Part shown: positions 1-8,092 of the stretch, one piece after another
Position numbering within the stretch: the first letter of the stretch is position 1
Layout of the letters: each line of letters starts with the position of its first letter
Source: Streptomyces flavidovirens DSM 40150
GTDB taxonomy: Bacteria > Actinomycetota > Actinomycetes > Streptomycetales > Streptomycetaceae
Length of the DNA: 64,000 nt
Direction of reading: 5' to 3'
Assembly (NCBI RefSeq): GCF_000429085.1
Contig: NZ_AUBE01000001.1
Location: forward strand, 124,001-188,000
Made by a program: the position numbers and the translations under genes
Notes under the pieces: generated by a model
Database searches by the model: none
Told to the model about the DNA's origin: nothing
Seen by the model: only the letters and a program-made list of their open reading frames with translations

Positions 1-521
1 ACATTCTGGTCCTCAACTCCAGCGGCTACCGCGACGTACTGCGCGGCCCCGCGCTGAACCACTCGGTCGACGCGCTGGTCGACAAGATGGCCACCCAGGC
101 CCGCGCCACCCTCGGCCCGGCCTACGCGGTGCTGCCCGGCATGATCGAGCGCGGCCGTGGCAACGTCATCCTCATCTCGGACAGCTTCTCCCGCCAGGCG
201 GCGGCCGGCGCGATCGGCCACGCGGTGGCCAAGGCGCCGATGGAGGCCGCGATGAAGCACCTCGCGATCGAACTCGGCCCCAGCAACATCCGCCTGAACA
301 CCGTGATTCCGGGTGCCACCCGCAGCGAGAACCTGATGAAGAAGTGGAATGCCAAGGACGAGTGGGGCCGCACCCTGGCCTCCGTCGTCGACCAGACCCC
401 CCTGCGCCGCATCGGCGAGCCGGAGGACGTGGCGCGCGCCGTCGCCGTGCTGGCCGGAGACGAACTGTCTTACGTGACCGGTGCGTTCCTGCCGGTCAGC
501 GGCGGCCACCTCATCATCTGA
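1..521 (+). CDS. SDR-family oxidoreductase, 5' end outside window
   Basis: C-terminal about 172 codons of a classical short-chain dehydrogenase/reductase; the open frame runs in from the left edge (first full codon at base 3). The fold's later landmarks are visible: NSSG in place of the usual NNAG near the edge, an ISDSF strand with the catalytic serine, the helix AKAPMEAAMKHLAIELG, and the IRLNTVIPGATRSE loop. The catalytic Tyr-x3-Lys is odd: the lysine is present but the tyrosine position reads His (GHAVAK), and there is no tyrosine seven residues before the lysine either. It may have altered or no reductase activity. It lies at the edge of the polyketide cluster, just upstream of an exporter on the same strand. 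Substrate unknown. Confidence 0.8.
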   Translation, partial: ILVLNSSGYRDVLRGPALNHSVDALVDKMATQARATLGPAYAVLPGMIERGRGNVILISDSFSRQAAAGAIGHAVAKAPMEAAMKHLAIELGPSNIRLNTVIPGATRSENLMKKWNAKDEWGRTLASVVDQTPLRRIGEPEDVARAVAVLAGDELSYVTGAFLPVSGGHLII

Positions 522-538
522 ACCCCCACCTCAGCCGG

Positions 539-569
539 CCGGGAGCCGCCCGATCCAGGGCGGCCCCGG
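539..569 (+). terminator. GC-rich hairpin after the SDR gene
   Basis: CCGGG plus GCCGCCC (539-551) can pair with GGGCGGC plus CCCGG (558-569) with one bulged base and a 6-nt loop. There is no T-run. It sits 18 nt after the SDR stop and before the exporter gene. Confidence 0.4.
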
Positions 570-619
570 CTGTTCTCGTGCCGCCCGTAAGCGAATGAAG
601 GATGAAGGACTCACTCTCC

Positions 620-2047
620 ATGAATGCCGTGTCAACCGCGGATCAGATGAAGCCGACGCCAGGCTGGACCGTGGCGGTGGTGGCCTGCGCGGCCCAGTTC
701 ATGGTCGTGCTGGACACCACGATCGTGAACGTCGCGCTCCCCTCGATGCGGGCCGACCTCGGCCTCACCTCCGCCGGACAGCAATGGGTGATCAACGCCT
801 ACCTGCTGACCTTCGCCGGATTCCTCATGCTGGGCGGACGGGCGGCCGACCTCTTCGGACGGCGCCGCGTGTTCACCGCCGGGCTCGTCCTGTTCACCCT
901 CGCCGGCCTGCTCGGCGGCCTGGCCACCAGCGGCCCCCTGCTGATCGGAGCCCGTACGCTCCAGGGCCTCGGTGCCGCGTTCCTCGCCCCCGCGCCGCTG
1001 GCGCTGATCAACTCGTACTACCAGGACGTACGGATACGTACCAGGGCCATCGCCGCCTGGGGGGCCACCGCGACAGCGGCCGGAAGCTGCGGAATCCTGC
1101 TGGGCGGGGTGCTGACGGACGGACCGGGCTGGCGCTGGGTCATGTTCGTCAATGTGCCGATCGGGGTGGCGCTCGTCGCGGTCGCCCTGCGCTCCCTGCC
1201 GGTGTCGCCCGGTGAGGGGCGGGGCCGGCCTCTGGACGTGCCGGGCGCCGTCCTCGTGACCGCCGCACTGGCCTGCGCCTCGTACGCGCTGTCCGGGATG
1301 GAGGCGCACTCCTGGGCGTCGCTGCGCACCGGCGGCGTGCTGGCGCTGGCCTGCGTGCTTCTGATCGCCTTCGTCATGGTGGAGGCACGCGGCGCACAGC
1401 CGTTGATGCCGCTGCGGATCTTCCGCAACCGGTCCCTGGTGCTCGGCAATCTGGCCGCCCTGGCCATCGGCGCCGTCACCACCTCGGTGATGTTCTTCAT
1501 CACCCTCTACCTCCAGCACGTGCTGGGTTACACCCCCATGGAGGCGGGCCTGGCCATGCTGCCGCTGACCGTCGCCATCGCCGTGGCCTCGCTGCTGGCC
1601 CGCCGCCTCGTCCAGGCGATGGGCCCGCGCCTGCCGCTGGCGCTCGGGTGGCTGCTGACGGCCGGGGGGCTCCTGTGGCAGTCCCGGTTCACCGCCGACG
1701 GCACCTTCGTCACCGATGTACTGGGCCCCGGCATCCTGCTCGGCCTCGGGCTCGGCACGACCGTACTGCCGATGACGATCGCGGCCACCTCGGGCGTCCC
1801 CGCCGAGGACGCCGGGCTCGCCTCCGCCATGATGAACACCGCCCGGCAGATGGGCGGCGGACTCGGCCTGGCCGCGCTCAACGCCCTCGCAGGCGCCGTC
1901 ATGGGCGCCGCCGCCGTCACCACCGCCGTCACCACGCGCGGTTACGCCGCCGCGCTCGTCGGGGCGGCCGGGCTGGCCCTGGCCGCCGGCGCGCTGGCCC
2001 TGTTCATGCCCAAGCCGCGACCCGCCGCCTCCGCTCCCGCCGCGTAA
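620..2047 (+). CDS. MFS drug exporter, DHA2 (14-helix) family
   Basis: Integral membrane proton-coupled antiporter of about 475 aa, the size of EmrB/QacA-type 14-helix transporters. The first helix ends in LDTTIVNVALPSM, a DHA2 hallmark, and the loop after helix 2 carries the RAADLFGRRRVF version of MFS motif A. Start: ATG 620 has AAGGA ten bases upstream; an in-frame ATG at 602 would add six residues but has GAAGG directly abutting it. Likely exports the cluster's product and so gives self-resistance. That role is inferred from position only. A strong shared hairpin separates it from the convergent aldo/keto reductase. Confidence 0.9.
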   Translation: MNAVSTADQMKPTPGWTVAVVACAAQFMVVLDTTIVNVALPSMRADLGLTSAGQQWVINAYLLTFAGFLMLGGRAADLFGRRRVFTAGLVLFTLAGLLGGLATSGPLLIGARTLQGLGAAFLAPAPLALINSYYQDVRIRTRAIAAWGATATAAGSCGILLGGVLTDGPGWRWVMFVNVPIGVALVAVALRSLPVSPGEGRGRPLDVPGAVLVTAALACASYALSGMEAHSWASLRTGGVLALACVLLIAFVMVEARGAQPLMPLRIFRNRSLVLGNLAALAIGAVTTSVMFFITLYLQHVLGYTPMEAGLAMLPLTVAIAVASLLARRLVQAMGPRLPLALGWLLTAGGLLWQSRFTADGTFVTDVLGPGILLGLGLGTTVLPMTIAATSGVPAEDAGLASAMMNTARQMGGGLGLAALNALAGAVMGAAAVTTAVTTRGYAAALVGAAGLALAAGALALFMPKPRPAASAPAA

Positions 2048-2054
2048 CCCGGAC

Positions 2055-2084
2055 CGTCCGGGGCCCGACACCGGGCCCCGGACG
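2055..2084. terminator. Bidirectional terminator between convergent genes
   Basis: Perfect 13-bp stem CGTCCGGGGCCCG (2055-2067) / CGGGCCCCGGACG (2072-2084) with a 4-nt loop. It fills the gap between the exporter stop and the stop of the minus-strand reductase. Confidence 0.75.
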
Positions 2085-3098
2085 TCAGCGGCGTGACCGC
2101 AGCATCCTGCTCAGGGTCAGATCCGGGTCCCGTACGACCGAGCCGCCCAGCACGTCGTCGATCCGTGCCATCAGGTCGGGCTCCAGCACCGCGTCGACGG
2201 CCCGCAGGTTGCGTTCGATCTGGTCGGGCGCGGAGGCGCCGATGACGGCAGAGGTGACCTGCGGGTTGTGCAGCACCCAGGCGAGCGCGAGCTGCGGCAG
2301 GGTCAGCCCTGCCGCACCGGCGAGCGGCCGCAGCCGTTGCACCCGCTCCAGCACCTCGTCGTCGAGGAACTTCCAGCGCCGCAGCGAGACATCACCGCCC
2401 CTCGCCGCCACTGCCCTGGACCCCGGCGGCAGCTCGCGGCCCGGCAGGTACTTGCCGCTGAGCACACCGCCCGCCAGCGGGGACCACACCACCTGTCCGA
2501 TGCCGAGCGGCTCACAGGCGGGGATCACCTCCGTCTCGACGACCCGCCACAGCATGTTGTACTGCGGCTGGTTGGCCACCAGTGGTACGCCGAGCTCGCG
2601 CGCCAGCCGGGCCGCTTCCCTCAGCTCGTCGGCGGCCCACTCCGACACACCGATACAGCGGACCTTGCCCGCCGCGACCGCGTCCGCGAAGGCGCCCATC
2701 GTCTCTTCCAGCGGGGTGGCGTCGTCGTACAGATGGGCCTGGTACAGGTCGACGTGGTCGGTGCCCAGCCGCCGCAGCGACGCCTCGAGGCCGGCCGTGA
2801 TCCGCTCACGGCTCAGCCCGCCAAGGCCGTTGGAGCCGCCGCCCGCACCCCGGCCGACCTTGGTACAGATGACGACCTGATCCCGCGGGATTCCCGCCAG
2901 GGCCGTGCCGAGAACCTCCTCGGCACGGCCGCCGGCGTAGACGTCCGCCGTGTCGAAGGTGGTGATCCCGGCGTCGAAGGCGGTGCGGACACAGTCGACG
3001 GCGCGCGCGTCGTCGAGCTGGTTGCCCGCGGTCAGCGAGTTGCCGAAGGCGACCCGGCTCACCACCGGGCCGGCCTCACCGAGTCGCCGGTACTCCAC
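2085..3098 (-). CDS. Aldo/keto reductase
   Basis: 337-aa (beta/alpha)8 NADPH-dependent reductase. The tetrad residues are visible: Asp in GITTFDTADVY, Tyr in VYAGGRAEEVLG, Lys in VICTKVGRG and His in LYQAHLYD. The C-terminal VIGASAPDQIERN loop is the NADPH-binding region. In antibiotic clusters, members of this Kv-beta-like group act as NDP-hexose C-3 ketoreductases (for example after 2,3-dehydration of a dTDP-4-keto sugar), which fits the nearby rmlA and rmlB. Reduction of the polyketide is an alternative. Its start overlaps the stop of the FAD hydroxylase by 23 nt, so it is the last gene of the long minus-strand operon. Confidence 0.85.
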   Translation of the reverse strand: MEYRRLGEAGPVVSRVAFGNSLTAGNQLDDARAVDCVRTAFDAGITTFDTADVYAGGRAEEVLGTALAGIPRDQVVICTKVGRGAGGGSNGLGGLSRERITAGLEASLRRLGTDHVDLYQAHLYDDATPLEETMGAFADAVAAGKVRCIGVSEWAADELREAARLARELGVPLVANQPQYNMLWRVVETEVIPACEPLGIGQVVWSPLAGGVLSGKYLPGRELPPGSRAVAARGGDVSLRRWKFLDDEVLERVQRLRPLAGAAGLTLPQLALAWVLHNPQVTSAVIGASAPDQIERNLRAVDAVLEPDLMARIDDVLGGSVVRDPDLTLSRMLRSRR

Positions 3099-4776
3099 CT
3101 TCCCGCACCTCCCCGAGGCCGTCGCCGAGGTCGTCGCCGGCGCCGTCCGTGGGGGCCGGGCGAACGCCCAGCTCCGCCAGCGCCTGCCGCGGGCTGTCGT
3201 CCTGCGCGCCGGCCGCCGCGACGTAACCGTCGGGCCGCACCAGCAGCCAGCCGCCCGGCTCGATGCCCAGGTCGGCGCGCAGCCGTCCGTCGGGGTCGGG
3301 GAGCGGGCCGGGTTCCGGCCCCTCGGCCTGGAGGCCGGGCACGATCGTACGGACGCCGACGACCCTCTCGTACGCGTCGGCCAGCGCCCTCAGCTCCGCG
3401 TACTGCGCGGATTGGGGCACGCTGAGCAACGTCCAGTGGGGGCGGCGCAGTTCGTAGATCATCTGCTGCCAGCCGACGGACCGGTCGCGGCGCCGGGCGG
3501 TGACCCGGCCGGCCCGCACACCCGGCCGCACGGGGCCCTCCGCGCCTCCGCCGAGGGTCAGCGGGCTGTCGGGATAGGACAGGTCCAGGGCCGACATGCC
3601 GCCCATGATCTTGCGCTCGATACGGGACTTCAGCGGCGGCACGGCCTTCACGACGGTGAACATCGCGCGCAGCACCGTGGCCGCCGTACGGCTGCGGAGC
3701 TGGACCAGCAGCGTCGCGAACCTGGTGGACTTCAGCAGGCTCTCGCCCACCGGCACCCGCTCTGCGCTGTAGCTGTCCATCAGTGTCTCGTCCGCCGTGC
3801 CGTGGATGACGGACGCCAGCTTCCAGGAGAGATTGACGGCATCCTGCACGCCGGTGTTCATGCCCTGTCCGGAGGCCGGGCTGTGCACATGGGCCGCGTC
3901 CCCGGCCAGCAGACAGCGGCCCTTTCGCATGGACGGGATCAGGCGCTGCTGGATCGTGAACACCGAGACCCAGCTCGGTTTCTCCACCGTCGCCCGGCCG
4001 CCCGTACCGATCCGGATCTTCTTCTCGAAGCGCCTGGCCACCGCCTCGTCGTCTCCGCCGTAGGAGACCTCGGCGGTGTCCAGCAGGCGCCACTTTCCCG
4101 GGTCGGGGAAGGGAACCATCATCACCGTGCCGGCCGGGGTGCGCATCCAGTGGATGCTGTCCCGCGGCAGATCACAGTCCACGACCGCGTCGGCGATCAT
4201 CCACGTCTCGCTGCTCTCACCCACCAGCTTGAGGCCGAGCTGCTTGCGTACGGTGCTGTGCCCGCCGTCGCAGCCGACCAGCCAGGCCGCCTCGACGCTT
4301 TCCGTACGGCCGTCCGTGTGCGTCAGAGCGGCCCGTACGCCGTCGCCGTGGTCCTCAAGACCGGTCAGCCGTACGCCCCACTCCACCTCGACACCCCGGC
4401 GGCCCGCGGCCTTGCGCAGCGCCGCCTCGGTGAGCACCTGGTCCACCATCAGCGTGAAGGGGAAGCGGGTGGGCAGGCGGCTGTAGTCGGTGTCGAAGCG
4501 GATGAGGCGGCGGCCGTTCTGGTGCAGCGTGAAGTGCTCCACCCGCTGCCCCTGCGGCAGCAGGTCCTCCACCACGCCCATCTGGTCGTACGTCTCCAGC
4601 GTGCGGGCGTGGGTGGCGAGCGCCCTGCTGGTGGTGGCCGGCCCTTCGGCGGCGTCCACCAGCCGTACCCGTACGCCGTGGCGGGCGAGTTCGTGCGCGG
4701 CGGTCAGCCCGACCGGGCCCGCGCCCACCACCAGTACCAGCGGGGCGTCCGCCGCCGGGCGTCCTTCGGCGGTCAT
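3076..4776 (-). CDS. FAD-dependent aromatic hydroxylase (class A), 566 aa
   Basis: Flavoprotein monooxygenase of the PHBH/PgaE group, which hydroxylates aromatic polyketides using NADPH and O2. Visible motifs: N-terminal dinucleotide loop VVGAGPVGLTAAHELARHG, the DG motif LVGCDGGHSTVRKQLG, and the GD motif LAGDAAHVHSPASGQGMN near residue 290. The extra C-terminal about 150 residues form the thioredoxin-like domain usual in 530-570 aa members. Start: ATG 4776 follows GAAGGAGGAGAG and overlaps the rmlB stop as ATGA. The same frame stays open upstream to 5802, but that stretch is only the antisense-frame reading through rmlB. One of two such hydroxylases in the operon. Position of hydroxylation unknown. 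Confidence 0.9.
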   Translation of the reverse strand: MTAEGRPAADAPLVLVVGAGPVGLTAAHELARHGVRVRLVDAAEGPATTSRALATHARTLETYDQMGVVEDLLPQGQRVEHFTLHQNGRRLIRFDTDYSRLPTRFPFTLMVDQVLTEAALRKAAGRRGVEVEWGVRLTGLEDHGDGVRAALTHTDGRTESVEAAWLVGCDGGHSTVRKQLGLKLVGESSETWMIADAVVDCDLPRDSIHWMRTPAGTVMMVPFPDPGKWRLLDTAEVSYGGDDEAVARRFEKKIRIGTGGRATVEKPSWVSVFTIQQRLIPSMRKGRCLLAGDAAHVHSPASGQGMNTGVQDAVNLSWKLASVIHGTADETLMDSYSAERVPVGESLLKSTRFATLLVQLRSRTAATVLRAMFTVVKAVPPLKSRIERKIMGGMSALDLSYPDSPLTLGGGAEGPVRPGVRAGRVTARRRDRSVGWQQMIYELRRPHWTLLSVPQSAQYAELRALADAYERVVGVRTIVPGLQAEGPEPGPLPDPDGRLRADLGIEPGGWLLVRPDGYVAAAGAQDDSPRQALAELGVRPAPTDGAGDDLGDGLGEVREGGVPATR

Positions 4777-5747
4777 CGGCTCTCCTCCTTCACGGGCTTC
4801 CACCAGCCCGGATTGTCGCGGTACCAGGCGGCGGTGTCCGCCAGCCCGGTCTCGAAGTCGGTCCGCGGGGCATAGCTCAGCTCCTCGCGGATCTTGGTGT
4901 CGTCGACGCAGTAACGCCGGTCGTGTCCCTTGCGGTCGGCGACCAGGCGCACCATGCCGGGGTCGGCTCCGCACAGGCGCAGCAGCCGCTCGGTGATCTG
5001 CCGGTTGTTCAGGCTGGTGCCACCGGCCACGTTGTACGTCTCGCCGGCCCGGCCACGGGTGAGGACCAGTTGGAGGGCGCGGCAGTGGTCGTCGACGTGC
5101 AGCCACTCGCGTACGTTGGCGCCGTCGCCGTAGAGCGGCACCGGCCGGCCCTCCATCAGGTTGGTGACGAAGTGCGGGATCAGCTTTTCGGGGTGCTGGT
5201 ACGGGCCGTAGTTGTTGGAGCAGCGGGTGATCGACAGGTCGAGGCCGTGGGTGCTCCAGTAGGAACGGGCGACCAGGTCGGAGCCCGCCTTCGAAGCGGC
5301 GTACGGGGAGTTGGGCAGCAGCGGGCTGAGCTCTGTCCAGGAGCCCTCGTCGATGGATCCGTAGACCTCGTCCGTGGAGACGTGCACCACGCGTTCCACT
5401 CCGGAGCGCAGCGCGGCCTCCAGCAGGTTCTGCGTGCCGCCCACGTTCGTCCGCATGAACGCGGCGGCGGACTGGAGCGAGCGGTCGACGTGCGACTCGG
5501 CCGCGAAGTGCAGCACCGCGTCGTGGCCGGGCAGCAGGCCGAGCAGCAGGTTCAGGTCGCAGACGTCGCCGTGGACGAACTCCATGCGCGGGTGGGCTGC
5601 CGGGAGGTTGTCGCGGTTTCCGGCGTAGGTGAGCTTGTCGAGCACGGTGACCCGGGCGTCCTCCCAGCCCGCGTACCCGCCGTCCAGCAGCGTCCGTACG
5701 TAATGCGAGCCGATGAAACCGGCTCCCCCGGTGACCAGGATCTTCAC
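4773..5747 (-). CDS. rmlB: dTDP-glucose 4,6-dehydratase
   Basis: 324-aa extended SDR that converts dTDP-glucose to dTDP-4-keto-6-deoxyglucose, the common precursor of deoxysugars. Visible: NAD loop VTGGAGFIGSHYVRTL, the catalytic Thr-Asp-Glu in HVSTDEVYGS, the Tyr-x3-Lys in YAASKAGSD and the family signature NNYGPYQHPEKLIP. Length matches actinomycete cluster-type RmlB. It overlaps both neighbours by four bases (ATGA with rmlA upstream and with the FAD hydroxylase downstream), so translation is probably coupled. A sugar-bearing product is therefore likely, although the later deoxysugar and glycosyltransferase genes are not in the window. Confidence 0.95.
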   Translation of the reverse strand: MKILVTGGAGFIGSHYVRTLLDGGYAGWEDARVTVLDKLTYAGNRDNLPAAHPRMEFVHGDVCDLNLLLGLLPGHDAVLHFAAESHVDRSLQSAAAFMRTNVGGTQNLLEAALRSGVERVVHVSTDEVYGSIDEGSWTELSPLLPNSPYAASKAGSDLVARSYWSTHGLDLSITRCSNNYGPYQHPEKLIPHFVTNLMEGRPVPLYGDGANVREWLHVDDHCRALQLVLTRGRAGETYNVAGGTSLNNRQITERLLRLCGADPGMVRLVADRKGHDRRYCVDDTKIREELSYAPRTDFETGLADTAAWYRDNPGWWKPVKEESR

Positions 5748-6811
5748 GCCGCCACCTCGACCCGCGTGTGGTCGCCGACCACCAGCCGGTGGTGCACGCC
5801 ACCGGCGTCGGCCGATGTCACGGCCGCGGACCGGCCGATGAGCGAGCCGCGCAGCGCGGGAACCCGCGAGACGGACGCGCCGTCCAGCACGATGGACCGG
5901 TCCAGGCCGCTGTCCTTGATCCGGCAGTCCCGGCCTATGGAGGTGTACGGACCGACCTGACTGTCGGTCACCAGGCTGCCGGCGCCCACGATCGCCGGGC
6001 CCACGATCCGGGACCGTACGATTCCGGCGCCCGGCTCCACCACGACCGGGCCGATCAGCAGGCTCTCCGCGTCGACGTGCCCGCCCACCGACCGGCTTAC
6101 CGCGTCGAGGAGTTCACGGTTGCAGTCCAGTACGTCCTCGACCCGGCCGGTGTCCTTCCAGTAGCCGGTGTACTCCCTGGCTCCGACGGTGGCGCCGGAG
6201 GAGACCAGCCACTGAATGGCGTCGGTGATCTCCAGTTCGCCGCGGGCGCTCGGCGTGATGCTGTCGATGGCCTCGTGAATGGCCGGGGTGAAGAAGTAGA
6301 CGCCGGTCAGCGCGAGGTCGCTGCGGGGCTGCTCGGGCTTCTCCACCAGCCGGGTCACCCGCCCGTCCGCGGCGACCTCGGCGACGCCGAAGGCGCGCGG
6401 GTCGGCGACCTTGTGGACCACCACCTGCGCGCAGGGGCGCAGCGTACGGAACTCCTCGGCGATGTCCGTGACACCCTGCGGGAGCATGTTGTCACCGAGG
6501 TACATCACGAAGTCGTCGTCGCCCAGGTAGTTCCGGGCGAGCTTGACGCAGTGTGCGAGCCCGAGCGGCTGTTCCTGCCGGATGTAGGTGATGCGCAGTC
6601 CGAGCCGGGCGCCGTCGCCCAGCGCCGCCCTGATCTGCGGACCGCCGTCACCCACGACGACGGCGACGTCGCTGACGCCCAGCGCGCGGATGTTCTCCAG
6701 CACGTGTTCCAGTACCGGCCGGTTGGCGATGGGCATGAGCTGCTTGGGCATGGAGTAACTGAAGGGACGCAGACGGGTTCCCGACCCGCCGGACAACACC
6801 AGGGCCTTCAC
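5744..6811 (-). CDS. rmlA: Glucose-1-phosphate thymidylyltransferase
   Basis: 355-aa enzyme making dTDP-glucose from glucose-1-phosphate and dTTP. The nucleotide-binding signature GGSGTRLRPFSYSMPKQLMP is at residues 8-27, followed by YLGDNML and EKPEQPRSD. The C-terminal third has hexapeptide-like repeats (left-handed beta helix), as in the long StrD-type enzymes of antibiotic clusters, rather than the short RmlA of cell-wall pathways. Start is GTG 6811, preceded by GGAGAGGAGGAG and overlapping the upstream stop as GTGA. It is followed by rmlB in a 4-nt overlap. Confidence 0.95.
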   Translation of the reverse strand: MKALVLSGGSGTRLRPFSYSMPKQLMPIANRPVLEHVLENIRALGVSDVAVVVGDGGPQIRAALGDGARLGLRITYIRQEQPLGLAHCVKLARNYLGDDDFVMYLGDNMLPQGVTDIAEEFRTLRPCAQVVVHKVADPRAFGVAEVAADGRVTRLVEKPEQPRSDLALTGVYFFTPAIHEAIDSITPSARGELEITDAIQWLVSSGATVGAREYTGYWKDTGRVEDVLDCNRELLDAVSRSVGGHVDAESLLIGPVVVEPGAGIVRSRIVGPAIVGAGSLVTDSQVGPYTSIGRDCRIKDSGLDRSIVLDGASVSRVPALRGSLIGRSAAVTSADAGGVHHRLVVGDHTRVEVAA

Positions 6812-8073
6812 CGACTCCTCCTCTCCTGACCGTGGTGGACGAAGCACTCCTCGGCGATACGCACCGAGGGGTTTCCATAGGCGATGTGGTCGAGCACCTT
6901 GCGGTAGACCGGCGTGTGCTTGAGCAGCCGCGCCAGCTTGGGCCGCACCCGCGTGGCGAAGGCGCCGTGCGAGAGCATCGCCTTGCTCTGCAGGCCCTGG
7001 AGCCGCGTCACCCGCTCGATGTCGGGGGCCCGCTTCCGCTCGAAGGCCGACAGGAACGCGGCTCCGGCGTCCCCCGCCCGCAGCGATTCGACCAGCAGCG
7101 GGTGCAGCAGCACCGCGTCCTGGACGGCGAGGTTGATGCCCTGGGCGCCGATGGGGCTGTGGGTGTGCGCGGCGTCGCCGATGAGTACGAGCCCGTCGTC
7201 CGCCCAGCGTTCGGCGCGGCCGGAGAAGACGTCCAGCAGACTCAGGTCGCGCGGCGAGCGGATCTGCTCGTGGATCAGCCCGGCATACGGTGGTACGGCC
7301 AGGGCCAGCTGCTCCTTCACGTGCTCCAGACCCCGCGCGGCCACCTGCTGGTAGCCCTTGTGCGGCAGGGTCCAGCCGATCTGGACCCGGTCCGGCCAGG
7401 AGTCGTAGACAAGGACGGGGCTGCCCCCGGCCCGGTAGACCCGTACGTCCCTCGCCTGCCGCCCTGCCCGGCCCCGGTCGCCCGTGGTCAGCTTGAACCA
7501 GAGCACGTCCAGGTCGAACATGTCGCTTCGGCCGGCTTCGATGCCGGACAGCCGGCGGACCTTGGAGAAGCGGCCGTCCGCCGCCACCACGCAGTGCGCC
7601 CGTACCTCGACGGCTCCGGAGGGTCCGTCCGCGCCGACACCGGTGATCCTCCCGTCCTCGCGCAGCAGCGAGCCGGCCCTGCGGCCGTCGAGGTACCTGA
7701 AGCCGTCGTACTTCTCGCAATGGAGCAGCAGTTCGTCCAGGACGTGGGCCTGCGGGATGCTCAGCAGGTGGTTGTGCGGGGCGGGCAGCGCCCGGTAGTC
7801 GATGTCGAGCAGCACCCGGTCGCCCTCCACCAGCCGGAACGCGGTGTGTTCGTGGGCGCCCCGGGCGCGGGCTCCGGCCAGCACGCCCAGCCGGTCCAGC
7901 AGCGCCAGCGCGCCGGGCTGCAGGATCTCGCCGCGGAACTCCCGCTGGTGGGCGCGGGCCCGCTCGACGACCGCGACCCGTACCCCCGACTTGAGCAGCA
8001 GCAGGGCCAGGACGAGTCCGGCGGGCCCGGCGCCGACGACGCAGATGTCGGTCCTGATCTCTTCGGTGTCCAC
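6808..8073 (-). CDS. FAD-dependent monooxygenase, 421 aa
   Basis: Second class A flavoprotein hydroxylase of the operon, shorter than the first and without the C-terminal thioredoxin-like domain. Visible: VVGAGPAGLVLALLLLKSG (residues 12-30), the RGEILQPGALALLDRLG segment, the DG motif VVAADGRFSKVRRLSG and the GD motif IGDAAHTHSPIGAQGINLAVQDA. Similar proteins hydroxylate, epoxidise or cleave polyketide intermediates; which applies cannot be told from sequence alone. GTG start at 8073 has GGAGGGAGGAG upstream. Overlaps rmlA by four bases; 19 nt separate it from the reductase upstream. Confidence 0.88.
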   Translation of the reverse strand: MDTEEIRTDICVVGAGPAGLVLALLLLKSGVRVAVVERARAHQREFRGEILQPGALALLDRLGVLAGARARGAHEHTAFRLVEGDRVLLDIDYRALPAPHNHLLSIPQAHVLDELLLHCEKYDGFRYLDGRRAGSLLREDGRITGVGADGPSGAVEVRAHCVVAADGRFSKVRRLSGIEAGRSDMFDLDVLWFKLTTGDRGRAGRQARDVRVYRAGGSPVLVYDSWPDRVQIGWTLPHKGYQQVAARGLEHVKEQLALAVPPYAGLIHEQIRSPRDLSLLDVFSGRAERWADDGLVLIGDAAHTHSPIGAQGINLAVQDAVLLHPLLVESLRAGDAGAAFLSAFERKRAPDIERVTRLQGLQSKAMLSHGAFATRVRPKLARLLKHTPVYRKVLDHIAYGNPSVRIAEECFVHHGQERRSR

Positions 8074-8092
8074 CTTCGCGCTCCTCCCTCCG

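Noticed and set aside
3076..5802. 908-codon continuous minus-strand frame suggesting a fused protein
   Set aside because: The upstream 340 codons have shadow-frame composition and lie over the convincing rmlB gene. The hydroxylase has its own GAAGGAGGAG and ATG at 4776.
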